64,000 nucleotides of DNA from an uncultured Candidatus Binatia bacterium. Lineage in GTDB: Bacteria > Desulfobacterota > Binatia > Bin18. Position numbers and translations under genes: made by a program. Every line of letters starts with the position of its first letter. Position 1 is the stretch's first letter. Below are positions 1 through 7,738 of the stretch, piece after piece. Where the stretch lies: assembly GCA_958296235.1 (NCBI GenBank), contig OY282457.1, forward strand, positions 1,178,501-1,242,500. The letters run 5' to 3'. The notes beneath the pieces are model-generated. The model did no database searches and had not been told where the DNA came from. It was given only the letters and a program-made list of their open reading frames with translations.

Positions 1-1102
1 GAAATGCCTCCCGAATCACGAGCGGAGCATTTTCATACCAGATTGAAGGCACGATGACTACATCCACCTCCGCCAGAATGCGACTGAGTTCACGCTGTTC
101 GTAGCGTCCCATGCAGCGAATATGGGGCGAGTTGGCAAGCTGGGAGCGAAAGCGTTTTTCGTCAGGATACGGCACATAGGACGCCTCTCCTCCGTAAATA
201 CGCAGCTCTGCGTGAGGGAGCGTCTGAAAGGCTTCGACCAGCAGATGGACGCCTTTCACCGGGTCAACGACTCCAATATAGCCAAAGATGAGGGGCCTGC
301 TCCCTGCGGTCTTCGCCACAGGCTGAATATATTCGGTCTGCAAGCCACATTCGTGAAAAAGAATATTCTCTTCCGGTATGCCAAAAGCCACAAACTGTTC
401 GCGCAGGAAACGCGACGGAGCCAAAAAGAGCGAGACGGACTCACACAGCTCACGAATATGGGCCATACGAGTCTGAATCTGCTGCCGGGCCGCGAACGAG
501 GCCGGCCGGGAGACGGCGTGTTTGCCGTACCAACGCCGCAACCGCTCTCTGAGCCAGGGCCGCTGACCGAGAAGCGGTTTCAGCCAGCGGTGGATGGCCG
601 ACATTTTCGTATCGAGCAGATGACTGAAACACTGGGCACAGCCGGCGTCGCTCTGTCCGGGGCACACCGATAAATCGGGTTTCAGAAACCGGCCACGCTG
701 ACATATCAGCCAGTAGTCGTGCAAGGTCATCACCACTGGAATCTGACGCCGGACCGCCTCCCGAACGCACGTTGTTGACAGATAGACCAGATGCTGGAAG
801 TGAACGACATCCGGCCTGAAACGATCCAGGAACTCGCCAAAACAGGCCGCAATGGTTGCATTTTGATAGCTATCCGCAAATGTTGTACTCTCCCGCCGGG
901 TATTATTGACGCGCGTGACCTCAACATTCTCAACCGTCACTGTTTCCAACTCGTACTCAGGCTGCCGTAGATTCTCGCGGCGCGAAAAAACCGAGACCGC
1001 ATGACCCTGACGAACAAGTTCTTTTGCCAGAGTATCAGCGTACATCTCCGTCCCCCCCAGATACGCCGGGGGCAAGCCGTTGACAACCTGACTGATCCTC
1101 AT
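1..1102 (-). CDS. Glycosyltransferase family 4 (partial, runs off left edge)
   Basis: The reading frame stays open from an ATG at 1102 to the window edge, giving 367 residues without a stop; the C-terminus lies outside. The N-terminus has the GT4 start pattern, a beta strand followed by GGTEMYADTLAKELVRQGH at about residues 16-34, then a VVHFQHL segment and a HDYW motif. The last visible residues, SIWYENAPLVIREAF, carry the EX7E donor-sugar motif typical of GT-B group 1 transferases, so the catalytic domain is nearly complete. A CxxC-type cluster near residue 170 resembles that in other GT4 proteins with a mid-domain Cys patch. It probably adds a sugar from a nucleotide donor at the cytoplasmic membrane. 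It diverges from the plus-strand genes that start at 1314. The family call is firm; the sugar is unknown. Confidence 0.85.
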   Translation of the reverse strand, partial: MRISQVVNGLPPAYLGGTEMYADTLAKELVRQGHAVSVFSRRENLRQPEYELETVTVENVEVTRVNNTRRESTTFADSYQNATIAACFGEFLDRFRPDVVHFQHLVYLSTTCVREAVRRQIPVVMTLHDYWLICQRGRFLKPDLSVCPGQSDAGCAQCFSHLLDTKMSAIHRWLKPLLGQRPWLRERLRRWYGKHAVSRPASFAARQQIQTRMAHIRELCESVSLFLAPSRFLREQFVAFGIPEENILFHECGLQTEYIQPVAKTAGSRPLIFGYIGVVDPVKGVHLLVEAFQTLPHAELRIYGGEASYVPYPDEKRFRSQLANSPHIRCMGRYEQRELSRILAEVDVVIVPSIWYENAPLVIREAF

Positions 1103-1174
1103 TTTCTCCAGCCTCTCTCACCCGTCCTCTCCCGTTCGTACAGCAGGGCCTCCGTCATACCGGGCCTTTTCCTG

Positions 1175-1231
1175 TAGGAGCGCGGGCTTCCAGCCCGCAA
1201 ATAGTCACGGACAAAATGCCCGCGCTCCTAT
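1175..1231. repeat. Family B palindromic repeat, full copy 1
   Basis: Outer arms TAGGAGCGCGGGC and GCCCGCGCTCCTA are complementary, and the first half contains GCGGGCTTCCAGCCCGC. The same element, inverted, lies at 5700-5757. It fills much of the 211-base gap between the divergent glycosyltransferase and small membrane protein. Confidence 0.8.
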
Positions 1232-1242
1232 AGTCATTACCA

Positions 1243-1271
1243 TTGAGAAAACGTGCCGAATCAGTTACTAC
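1243..1271 (+). promoter_or_regulatory. Possible sigma70 promoter for the 1314 gene
   Basis: TTGAGA and TACTAC are separated by 17 bases, just after the repeat and about 40 bases ahead of the ATG at 1314. The -10 box is imperfect, so this is a weak call. Confidence 0.35.
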
Positions 1272-1313
1272 CATACACGCCGAGCGGGCAAGCCCAATAC
1301 AGAGAGGTAGCAT

Positions 1314-1580
1314 ATGCAAAAGGCCGGTTATAGTGTCCTTTCCCTCCTTTTTCTCAGTCTGGTGGCCCCACCTGCGGCGTTTGCCTATCTTGATCCGGGC
1401 AGCGGCAGCATGCTGCTTCAGCTCGTGCTCGGCGGCCTGGCCGGTCTCGCGGTTATCGCCAAACTCTACTGGCATCGACTGCTCGCCCTCTTTGGTGTGA
1501 ATTCCCAACAGGCGGAAAGCGATGCGGAAACGGAGTCGGCCTCCATCACGACCTCAGAACCCTCTGACCGCTCACAGTAG
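1314..1580 (+). CDS. Small membrane protein with YLDPGSGS motif
   Basis: This 88-residue protein has an N-terminal hydrophobic segment at about residues 7-25 that ends in AFA and may be a signal peptide. The conserved-looking YLDPGSGS motif follows, then a second hydrophobic helix (LLQLVLGGLAGLAVIAKL) leading to a basic WHRL stretch. The C-terminal 30 residues are polar and rich in Ser and Glu. I recognise the YLDPGxGS small-protein type as a companion of polysaccharide genes, often beside a methyltransferase and a sulfatase-like protein, which is the arrangement here (1635 and 3045). Its function is unknown. The start has a GAGAGG ribosome-binding site just upstream. Confidence 0.75.
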   Translation: MQKAGYSVLSLLFLSLVAPPAAFAYLDPGSGSMLLQLVLGGLAGLAVIAKLYWHRLLALFGVNSQQAESDAETESASITTSEPSDRSQ

Positions 1581-1634
1581 CCTCAAAAAGAGCGGACAAG
1601 ACAATCCCGTCTCTCCTTTTCACTCATACCCAGC

Positions 1635-3035
1635 ATGACTGACTCCCACTTTGAGCCGGGCTCGTTCCGTGACCGTACCAGCCGGGTCTTTTACCGGGAC
1701 GGAGCGGTTCTACGCGGCCTCAATGCTCATGCCGCCCAAGAGTGGGAAGTCCTCAATACAAAGTCGTTCTTCCAGCAGTTCATGACCGCTGGGAAGCTGG
1801 TGCAAACCGAGCAGGTCGAGCCCCGCGACGAGCAATGGGACGAGCAATGGACCATTGTTCTCAAACACCGAGCCATCCCTTTTATTTCCTATCCTTACGA
1901 ATGGCCGTTCAGCATGTTGCAGGACGCCGCGCTGCTGACCCTTGAACTCCAGGCTGCCGCGCTGCGCGCCGACATGACGCTCAAAGACGCCACCCCATTC
2001 AATATCCAATGGTCCGGCAGCCAGCCAGTCTTTATTGATATTCCCTCGTTCGAGCGTCTACGGCCCGGCGAACCGTGGGTCGGCTACCGCCAGTTCTGTC
2101 AACTGTTTCTCTATCCACTTTTTCTGCAAGCCTACAAAGACCTCCCCTTTCAGCCCTGGCTGCGTGGCAATCTGGAAGGCATTGAGCCAGCTCAGTGCGC
2201 TCAGCTCATGTCGTTCAGCGATGTCCTGCGCCCAGGCGTTCTCTCCCATGTCATACTCCAGGCCAAAGCCCAGTCCTCGTACGCGCAGACAGACCGCAAT
2301 CTCAAGAAAGATTTACGTCAGGCCGGCTTTCATAAGGCGTTAATTCAGGCCAATGTCGGACGGCTGCAAAAACAGGTGGCCAAGCTGACCTGGAAACAGA
2401 CGCGCTCAACCTGGTCCGGCTACACGGACGCCCTGCCCTATACGGACAGCGAGCAGGCGCAAAAGGTCGATTTCGTGCGGCGCGTCACCCACTCCCGCCA
2501 CTGGCCTCTCGTCTGGGACCTGGGCTGTAATACCGGCGCGTTTTCACGTATTGCCGCGGAAAATGCGGACTACGTGCTGGCAATGGATGTCGATGCGCTG
2601 GTGATTGAGCGCCTCTATTGCGACCTCAAGCAAGCACAAGCGCGCAAGATTCTTCCCCTCATCAGTAATGTGGCCGACCCTGCCCCGAATCTTGGCTGGC
2701 GCGGTCTGGAACGCAAAGCTCTGGTTGCACGCGGGACGCCCGACCTGACCCTATGTCTGGCCCTGCTCCATCACGTGGTTATCAGCGCTCATATTCCGCT
2801 TGGAGAGTTCATCTCTTGGCTGGCGAGTCTCGGTACGGCCCTGGTGATTGAGTTCGTCACCCGGGACGACCCTATGGTCCAGACCTTGCTGCGGCATAAG
2901 GCCGATCACTACGCCGACTATGACCTGGAGTATTTCGAGCGCTGTCTGGCCGACGCGTTTGAAATTGACCAGCAAGAGACGCTTGAAGCCGGCACCCGAA
3001 GGCTCTACTACGGACGGAGTAAACGCCAGGTGTGA
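1635..3035 (+). CDS. SAM-dependent methyltransferase, NoeA-like
   Basis: This is a 466-residue two-part protein. The first 270 residues form a conserved non-catalytic-looking region (starting with SRVFYRDGAVLRG) that also contains FNIQW and FIDIPSFERL patches. The second part is a class I SAM-methyltransferase fold with motif I VWDLGCNTGAFS at about residue 292 and an acidic strand-2 end, AMDVDALVIERL. The layout resembles NoeA-type methyltransferases of nodulation and polysaccharide clusters; that comparison is from memory of the family. It lies 54 bases after the YLDPGSGS protein and 9 bases before the sulfatase-like gene, which suggests one transcript. The methylated substrate is unknown; a surface glycan is the likely one. 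Confidence 0.75.
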   Translation: MTDSHFEPGSFRDRTSRVFYRDGAVLRGLNAHAAQEWEVLNTKSFFQQFMTAGKLVQTEQVEPRDEQWDEQWTIVLKHRAIPFISYPYEWPFSMLQDAALLTLELQAAALRADMTLKDATPFNIQWSGSQPVFIDIPSFERLRPGEPWVGYRQFCQLFLYPLFLQAYKDLPFQPWLRGNLEGIEPAQCAQLMSFSDVLRPGVLSHVILQAKAQSSYAQTDRNLKKDLRQAGFHKALIQANVGRLQKQVAKLTWKQTRSTWSGYTDALPYTDSEQAQKVDFVRRVTHSRHWPLVWDLGCNTGAFSRIAAENADYVLAMDVDALVIERLYCDLKQAQARKILPLISNVADPAPNLGWRGLERKALVARGTPDLTLCLALLHHVVISAHIPLGEFISWLASLGTALVIEFVTRDDPMVQTLLRHKADHYADYDLEYFERCLADAFEIDQQETLEAGTRRLYYGRSKRQV

Positions 3036-3044
3036 GACAGCAGA

Positions 3045-5666
3045 GTGATGAGTCCCGAGTCTCAACTGCCCCGCTCGCAAAGTGGAAAGTTAGACTTTCT
3101 CTTTCCCGGCCTGCATCTCTTTGTCTTGTGGAATTTCGCGGTCGCTCAACCGTTATTCGATTTATTCTCCCGCACCGCGGAATTCTTTGTCCTCCGCCAG
3201 TCCCCGCCACATGACATCGTTCTGTTTGTCACTCTCCTGAGTATTGTTTTTCCAGCTCTGGGTGTGCTTGTCGGCTGGGGAGTCCGTGTAGTTCATAGAG
3301 GGCTGAGCGTATGGCTGCATTTGCTCCTGATCGGGGGATTATCTGCAATGCTTGCTCTCCAGGCATTGCAGATGCTCCAGACACTTCCACATATTTCGGG
3401 CATAGTCCTGATGCTGGGAGCTGGAGGGGTCGGACTTCTCACAAGCGTCAGCTATCATATGCTGCCTCTAGTCCGAACATTCTGTACGCTCCTCTCACCT
3501 GGCATTGCGCTCTTTCCAGTCCTCTTTCTCTTTTTCTCTCCGGTTTCGACGCTGCTGTTCTCGTCGGCTGCTGACATAGCTCAGGTGAAGATCAAAGACC
3601 CGCCGCCTATTGTGCTGGTGATCTTTGATGAGTTTTCATCAATCTCCCTCATGGATGAACACCACCAGATTGATACCCAGCGCTATCCCAATTTTGCCGC
3701 ATTCACCGAGGAGGCCACCTGGTTCCGCAATGCTTCTTCCATGAGCACCTGGACGCCGCAGGCCGTACCGGCCATTCTGACCGGGAGCTATCCGATACCG
3801 AACAGGCTGCCGAACGTAGCCGGGTATCCACACAATATTTTCACCTTACTCGGCGAGACCTACGCATTCCAAGCCCACGGCACCATTACGGAATTATGTC
3901 CGCATGAATTATGCAATTCGCTCCAAGAGCCGTGGGTCACACGGATGCGATCTCTCCTTTCGGATGTCAGCATCGTCTATCTGCATATCCTTCTGCCAGA
4001 AGAGCAGAAAGCCGGATTACCTTCCCTTCAGGCACGCTGGAAAGATTTTGGCGGCCCGGCCCTGCTCTCGCAAGCGGAAGAGCGTCAGGTTCCCGCTCAC
4101 GTGTGGAAAGCCCTCCAGGAGTCTCTTCTCGCGCCGGTGAGCATGCATACCGACCGGCTCCAGGTCTTTCACAATTTTCTCCGCGCCATTCAACCGACAC
4201 CGCAGCCAACGCTATTCTATCTGCACAGTCTGTTACCCCACGCCCACTATACGTATCTGCCTTCAGGCCAAATCTATAGCGGGGATTACGGACTCAACGG
4301 GCTCATGAAAGAAACCTGGAGCGGCGACGAATGGGCCGTCACCCAGAGTTACCAGCGCTATTTGCTGCAAGTCGGGCTTGTGGATACTCTCTTAGGGCAG
4401 TTAATCGCCCATCTGAAATCCGCGGATCTGTATGAAAAATCCCTGATTGTCATTACCGCTGATCATGGCGTCAGCTTCCGTCCGCACGACAACAGGCGGA
4501 CTATCACGAAGACAAACTTTGCCGACGTGATGACCGTTCCTCTGTTTGTCAAAGCTCCCTTTCAACAGCGAGGCGAAATCCTGGATCACAACGTTGAAAC
4601 GATTGATATCCTGCCCACTATTGCGGATATCTTGGACATTGATCTGCCCTGGTCCGTTGACGGTGGTTTGGTATTCTCGGCTGAACCACGGGCCGGAACG
4701 GAAAAGGCGTCCTCCATTTCCACACGTATTGCCCTAAGCAGGTTTGACACTGCGGTCCGGGCCGCGGTCAAGAGACAAGCCGCTCTGTTTCCGCCCAACA
4801 CCCCGGTCGTGCCTAAAACCGCGCCACCGGGTCTCATGGGTCAACGTATTCAGGATTTGCCCATGAGCGAGGATACTCAGCTTGCAATTACGATCGATCA
4901 GTCGGACCGTCTCGCCCAGGTCAACCTGGAAGCGCAATTTCTTCCGGCCCACATTACCGGCGCGCTCCACTCGGAAGAGTTCAGATTCATCGTCCTGGCC
5001 CTGAACGGGACCGTGCGAGCCGTCACGCAGCCCTGGTCCTTTGCGGTCAAAGGAAAATATGGACGGTGGTCGGCTCTGCTTGACCCACAGTTTTTTCAGC
5101 CGGGCACCAATACGCTTGAAGCCTTTGGAGTGATGACACGGAACGGCCAAGTGACACTCGTCCGGGGCACGGGGTCGCCGGAGCACCTGCCGGTCTTCGA
5201 GCCGCAGGCCGGCGACATACCCATTGTTTCCCCGGACGAAACCGGCGAGAGCATTGTCACGCCAAGCGGCACTAGACAGTCTCTCACGCCCTTGGTGCTG
5301 GACGGTTGGGTTGACCGCGCTGAGATCAAGGCCGGACAGCTTGAGTTGGCCGGCTGGGCCGCAGATGTTGAACAGGCGCAAATGGCCAAAGAGATATGGG
5401 TGTATGTCAACGATGAGTTTTTTCACACTGGTGGGTTTGATGTTGCCCGACCGGACGTAGCCCAACACTTGGGGAACCCGGCCCTCGGGCAATCCGGCTT
5501 CCGCTATAGCGTGCCATTGGGAAAATTCGAGGCAACCTCTTCCCTGACCCTGCGTGTCTTTGCCGTGTCACAAGATGATCGTATCTCTGAACTTCAGTAT
5601 CCACCCCGCCTCCGTAGCGGCGGATTGCCTCCGTGGACGGTCCGGCTGCAAGCAAGAGGCCAGTAA
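3045..5666 (+). CDS. Membrane-anchored sulfatase/phosphotransferase-like protein with C-terminal beta domain
   Basis: This protein has 873 residues. Residues about 15-180 hold several hydrophobic helices. An alkaline-phosphatase-fold domain follows from PPIVLVIFDEFSS (about residue 185), where the Asp/Glu should bind metal; WTPQAVPAILTG supplies the nucleophile Thr region, and TADHGVSF at about residue 472 is the second metal site. This order matches LtaS/EptA-like and sulfatase family proteins that modify glycans or lipids outside the inner membrane. Residues about 750-870 form an added module containing WVDRAEI, GWAAD and VFAVS, likely a beta-sandwich. The start is GTG at 3045 or ATG at 3048, close behind the methyltransferase. 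The fold is clear. Whether it moves sulfate, phosphoethanolamine or phosphoglycerol cannot be read from the sequence. Confidence 0.75.
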   Translation: MMSPESQLPRSQSGKLDFLFPGLHLFVLWNFAVAQPLFDLFSRTAEFFVLRQSPPHDIVLFVTLLSIVFPALGVLVGWGVRVVHRGLSVWLHLLLIGGLSAMLALQALQMLQTLPHISGIVLMLGAGGVGLLTSVSYHMLPLVRTFCTLLSPGIALFPVLFLFFSPVSTLLFSSAADIAQVKIKDPPPIVLVIFDEFSSISLMDEHHQIDTQRYPNFAAFTEEATWFRNASSMSTWTPQAVPAILTGSYPIPNRLPNVAGYPHNIFTLLGETYAFQAHGTITELCPHELCNSLQEPWVTRMRSLLSDVSIVYLHILLPEEQKAGLPSLQARWKDFGGPALLSQAEERQVPAHVWKALQESLLAPVSMHTDRLQVFHNFLRAIQPTPQPTLFYLHSLLPHAHYTYLPSGQIYSGDYGLNGLMKETWSGDEWAVTQSYQRYLLQVGLVDTLLGQLIAHLKSADLYEKSLIVITADHGVSFRPHDNRRTITKTNFADVMTVPLFVKAPFQQRGEILDHNVETIDILPTIADILDIDLPWSVDGGLVFSAEPRAGTEKASSISTRIALSRFDTAVRAAVKRQAALFPPNTPVVPKTAPPGLMGQRIQDLPMSEDTQLAITIDQSDRLAQVNLEAQFLPAHITGALHSEEFRFIVLALNGTVRAVTQPWSFAVKGKYGRWSALLDPQFFQPGTNTLEAFGVMTRNGQVTLVRGTGSPEHLPVFEPQAGDIPIVSPDETGESIVTPSGTRQSLTPLVLDGWVDRAEIKAGQLELAGWAADVEQAQMAKEIWVYVNDEFFHTGGFDVARPDVAQHLGNPALGQSGFRYSVPLGKFEATSSLTLRVFAVSQDDRISELQYPPRLRSGGLPPWTVRLQARGQ

Positions 5667-5699
5667 ATGAGCCGCTACTTTTTCGATTCCAGAAGATCC

Positions 5700-5757
5700 T
5701 TGGGAGCGCGGGCATCTTGCCCGCGACTATTTGCAGGCTGGAAGCCCGCACTCCCAG
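5700..5757. repeat. Family B palindromic repeat, full copy 2 (inverted)
   Basis: Arms TGGGAGCGCGGGC and GCCCGCACTCCCA pair almost perfectly. The reverse complement matches copy 1 at 1175-1231 along its whole length, including the AAATAGTC spacer. It sits between the converging ends of the sulfatase-like gene and the methyltransferase at 5812, where a bidirectional terminator would be useful. Confidence 0.85.
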
Positions 5758-5811
5758 ACACCCGGACGCACGACCCCCCTCCCTACAATGTAATGCAAAC
5801 TGGAGGGTGTT

Positions 5812-6498
5812 TTATCGAACAGACAGCAGCAAAGTATAGGCATTGCCGTTCCAACTCGGCGCTCCGGCTTCGTAGCGGAACCCGGCCACTTCACACATGG
5901 CTCTGAGCGCTTCAGCCGTCGGCAGCCACCACCAAGGACCGAAATCCTCAAAGCTCCACTCCGCCACCTCCTGCGTGATGCCGAACGCCCCATCTCCAAC
6001 AATGCCCTGCCAATAGGATTGCACGATCTCACGCTCCCGGCCTTGTAAAGCCGGAACACACAGCATGGCCGCAGCAGGCAATTCAAGGACCCCTTTTGTA
6101 CTTTCGACCCGAGTCGCGGTGACGGCCGAGGTGAGGACAAGGGCCTCACGGGCTATCTTGCGTAAGGCGCGTAAAAACTGCATCGGTTCAGGCATGTGAT
6201 ACAAGACCCCCGAGCAATGCACGACCTCGAATTGCGGGCAGGGGGCCGCCTCGGCCAAGGTCAGGATGTCTGCGCTCATACACTCCACCGCTGGAATCCG
6301 GAGCGTGCGCCGGCGCTCATCAAATAGCGCCCACAGTTCGCTGTCAGGCGGTGAGACATCAATCATGGTCAGCGTGCGCGCGCCGTGCGTATGGGCAACC
6401 GAGACCTTCTCATTGACCGTTCCCCACAGCCCGCCAACATCGGCAAACGATTTTCCAGTCACAACCTGGCTGATATAGGTATCCCGCACCTCACTCAT
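5812..6498 (-). CDS. Class I SAM-dependent methyltransferase
   Basis: I place the start at the ATG at 6498, which follows a GGGGAG ribosome-binding site, giving 228 residues. The longer open frame to 6753 overlaps the coiled-coil gene at 6585 and lacks support. SFADVGGLWGTVNEKV near residue 18 is a motif I variant, TMIDVSP is the strand-2 acidic end, and HCSGVLYHMPEP near residue 95 is the motif found in methyltransferases of the FkbM/DUF1698-like and class I types. The C-terminal WWWLPTAEALRAMCEVAGF segment is the usual lid region, with a final NAYTLLLSVR strand. It is the last gene of the minus-strand polysaccharide series, 86 bases beyond the coiled-coil pair. The substrate is not apparent. 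Confidence 0.75.
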   Translation of the reverse strand: MSEVRDTYISQVVTGKSFADVGGLWGTVNEKVSVAHTHGARTLTMIDVSPPDSELWALFDERRRTLRIPAVECMSADILTLAEAAPCPQFEVVHCSGVLYHMPEPMQFLRALRKIAREALVLTSAVTATRVESTKGVLELPAAAMLCVPALQGREREIVQSYWQGIVGDGAFGITQEVAEWSFEDFGPWWWLPTAEALRAMCEVAGFRYEAGAPSWNGNAYTLLLSVR

Positions 6499-6584
6499 GG
6501 GGCTCCCCTGACGGAGTAAAAGACGTGTGATTCTATTCTTGGAGACAAGGGCCACGGGTGATTTCTCTTGACCGGCCCTGGCTC

Positions 6585-7139
6585 TTACAACAGATTGAAG
6601 CGTTTGAGCACCGCCGCTACCGTCTGATTCTGCTGCCCTAACGCCCGGAGGACTTCCACCAACGTTTGCCCCCGCTCGCCGCTCTTCGTCACCTCCTCGG
6701 CCAACTCGCCCACTCTCTCCTCCAGTGGCCGCACGGACATCCGCCGGTCCCACACGATCAAACCAATGTTCACCGCAATGATCGTCCCAAATACGGCCAA
6801 CAACCCGAGGATTAACCGCCCCTGCTCCTCAAAGCGGCTATTCATATCTGTCCGCAGTTGTCGGTTCTGCTCCTGCATGTCCGCCCGCAGTTGGCTCATA
6901 TCTGCCCGTAACTGCCGGTTCTGCTCCTGCATGTCCGCCCGCAGTTGGGCAATATCCGACCGCAGCCCCGTCAATCCCTCGTCCAGGCGCGTCTCCAACC
7001 GCGTCAGCCGCTCCGCAATCTCCCGGTCCGTCAACGCCGGCGCCGGCGTGACCGCCTCGGCTAAGCCAGACAGCCCCATGAAGCTCCACAACACCCACCC
7101 GAGCGCTATTCCTCGTCTCAGAGCTTTCGTGTCAACCAT
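6585..7139 (-). CDS. Membrane-anchored coiled-coil protein, tandem paralog 2
   Basis: This 184-residue protein has a signal peptide at residues 1-29 ending LAEAV. A long Arg/Asp/Gln-rich coiled coil follows at about residues 36-105, built of repeats such as QLRADMQEQNR with one extra heptad QLRADMS. One transmembrane helix lies at about residues 108-130 (LLAVFGTIIAVNIGLIVW), and a second short helical region ends VLKRFNLL. It is nearly identical to the neighbour at 7150-7716 apart from a 7-residue insertion in the coiled coil, so the pair arose by tandem duplication. The predicted topology puts the coiled coil in the periplasm. I know no function for it. It lies 10 bases after its paralog within the polysaccharide operon. 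Confidence 0.75.
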   Translation of the reverse strand: MVDTKALRRGIALGWVLWSFMGLSGLAEAVTPAPALTDREIAERLTRLETRLDEGLTGLRSDIAQLRADMQEQNRQLRADMSQLRADMQEQNRQLRTDMNSRFEEQGRLILGLLAVFGTIIAVNIGLIVWDRRMSVRPLEERVGELAEEVTKSGERGQTLVEVLRALGQQNQTVAAVLKRFNLL

Positions 7140-7149
7140 TGGATGTCCC

Positions 7150-7716
7150 CTACAGCAGATTGAAGCGTTTGAGCACCGCCGCTACCGTCTGATTCTGCTG
7201 CCCTAACGCCCGAAGGGCTTCCAACAACGTAGATACCTGTGAACGACTCTCCGATACCTCCTCGGCAAGTCCGCTCACTTTATCCTCAAGCGGTCGCACG
7301 GACGTCCGCCGGTCCCACACTACCAAGCCAATGTTTACCGCGACGAGCGCCGTAAACGCCGCCACTATACCCAGCAGCATCCGCCCCTGTTCCTCAAAGC
7401 GGCTGTTCATATCTGTCCGCAGTTGTCGGCCCTGCTCCTGCATATCTGCCCGCAACTGCCGGTTCTGCTCCTGCATGTCCGCCCGCAGTTGGGCAATATC
7501 CGACCGCAACCCCGTCAGCCCCTCGTCCAGGCGCGTCTCCAACCGCGTCAGCCGCTCGGCAATCTCCCGGTCCGTCAACGCCGGCGCCGGCGTGACCGCC
7601 CCCGCCGCTATGGGCAGCCCTACTACGCTCCACAGTGCCCACCCGAGTAAGAGCCCTCGCATAACGTCATCCAACAAGCTGAAGTTGCGAAAGTCAAGCC
7701 ATTCCAGGCCCGACAT
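7150..7716 (-). CDS. Membrane-anchored coiled-coil protein, tandem paralog 1
   Basis: This is the paralog of the 6585 protein: signal-like segment, coiled coil of QLRADMQEQNR/QLRADMQEQGR repeats, one transmembrane helix (LLGIVAAFTALVAVNIGLVVW) and the same C-terminal AAVLKRFNLL. The start is uncertain. The ATG at 7716 gives 188 residues, and the ATG at 7662 would begin MRGLLLGWALW, which aligns with the signal peptide of the paralog. Neither has a strong ribosome-binding site. It begins only 22 bases after the stop of the glycosyltransferase at 7739, so it is probably co-transcribed with it. Its role is unknown; the association with glycan genes is the only clue. Confidence 0.7.
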   Translation of the reverse strand: MSGLEWLDFRNFSLLDDVMRGLLLGWALWSVVGLPIAAGAVTPAPALTDREIAERLTRLETRLDEGLTGLRSDIAQLRADMQEQNRQLRADMQEQGRQLRTDMNSRFEEQGRMLLGIVAAFTALVAVNIGLVVWDRRTSVRPLEDKVSGLAEEVSESRSQVSTLLEALRALGQQNQTVAAVLKRFNLL

Positions 7717-7738
7717 GACACGGGCGACTGCCCATCAT

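Noticed and set aside
1155..1508. Small frames over repeat family B, with motifs such as GLEARAP or GWKPALP
   Set aside because: They are translations of the palindromic repeat, found at every copy and without a start signal or further conservation.
4734..5492. 252-codon minus-strand frame inside the sulfatase-like gene
   Set aside because: Shadow of a convincing plus-strand gene; composition is Arg/Gly/Pro-rich without motifs.
6499..6753. N-terminal extension of the methyltransferase at 5812
   Set aside because: It overlaps the coiled-coil gene at 6585 in another frame; the ATG at 6498 has a GGGGAG ribosome-binding site.
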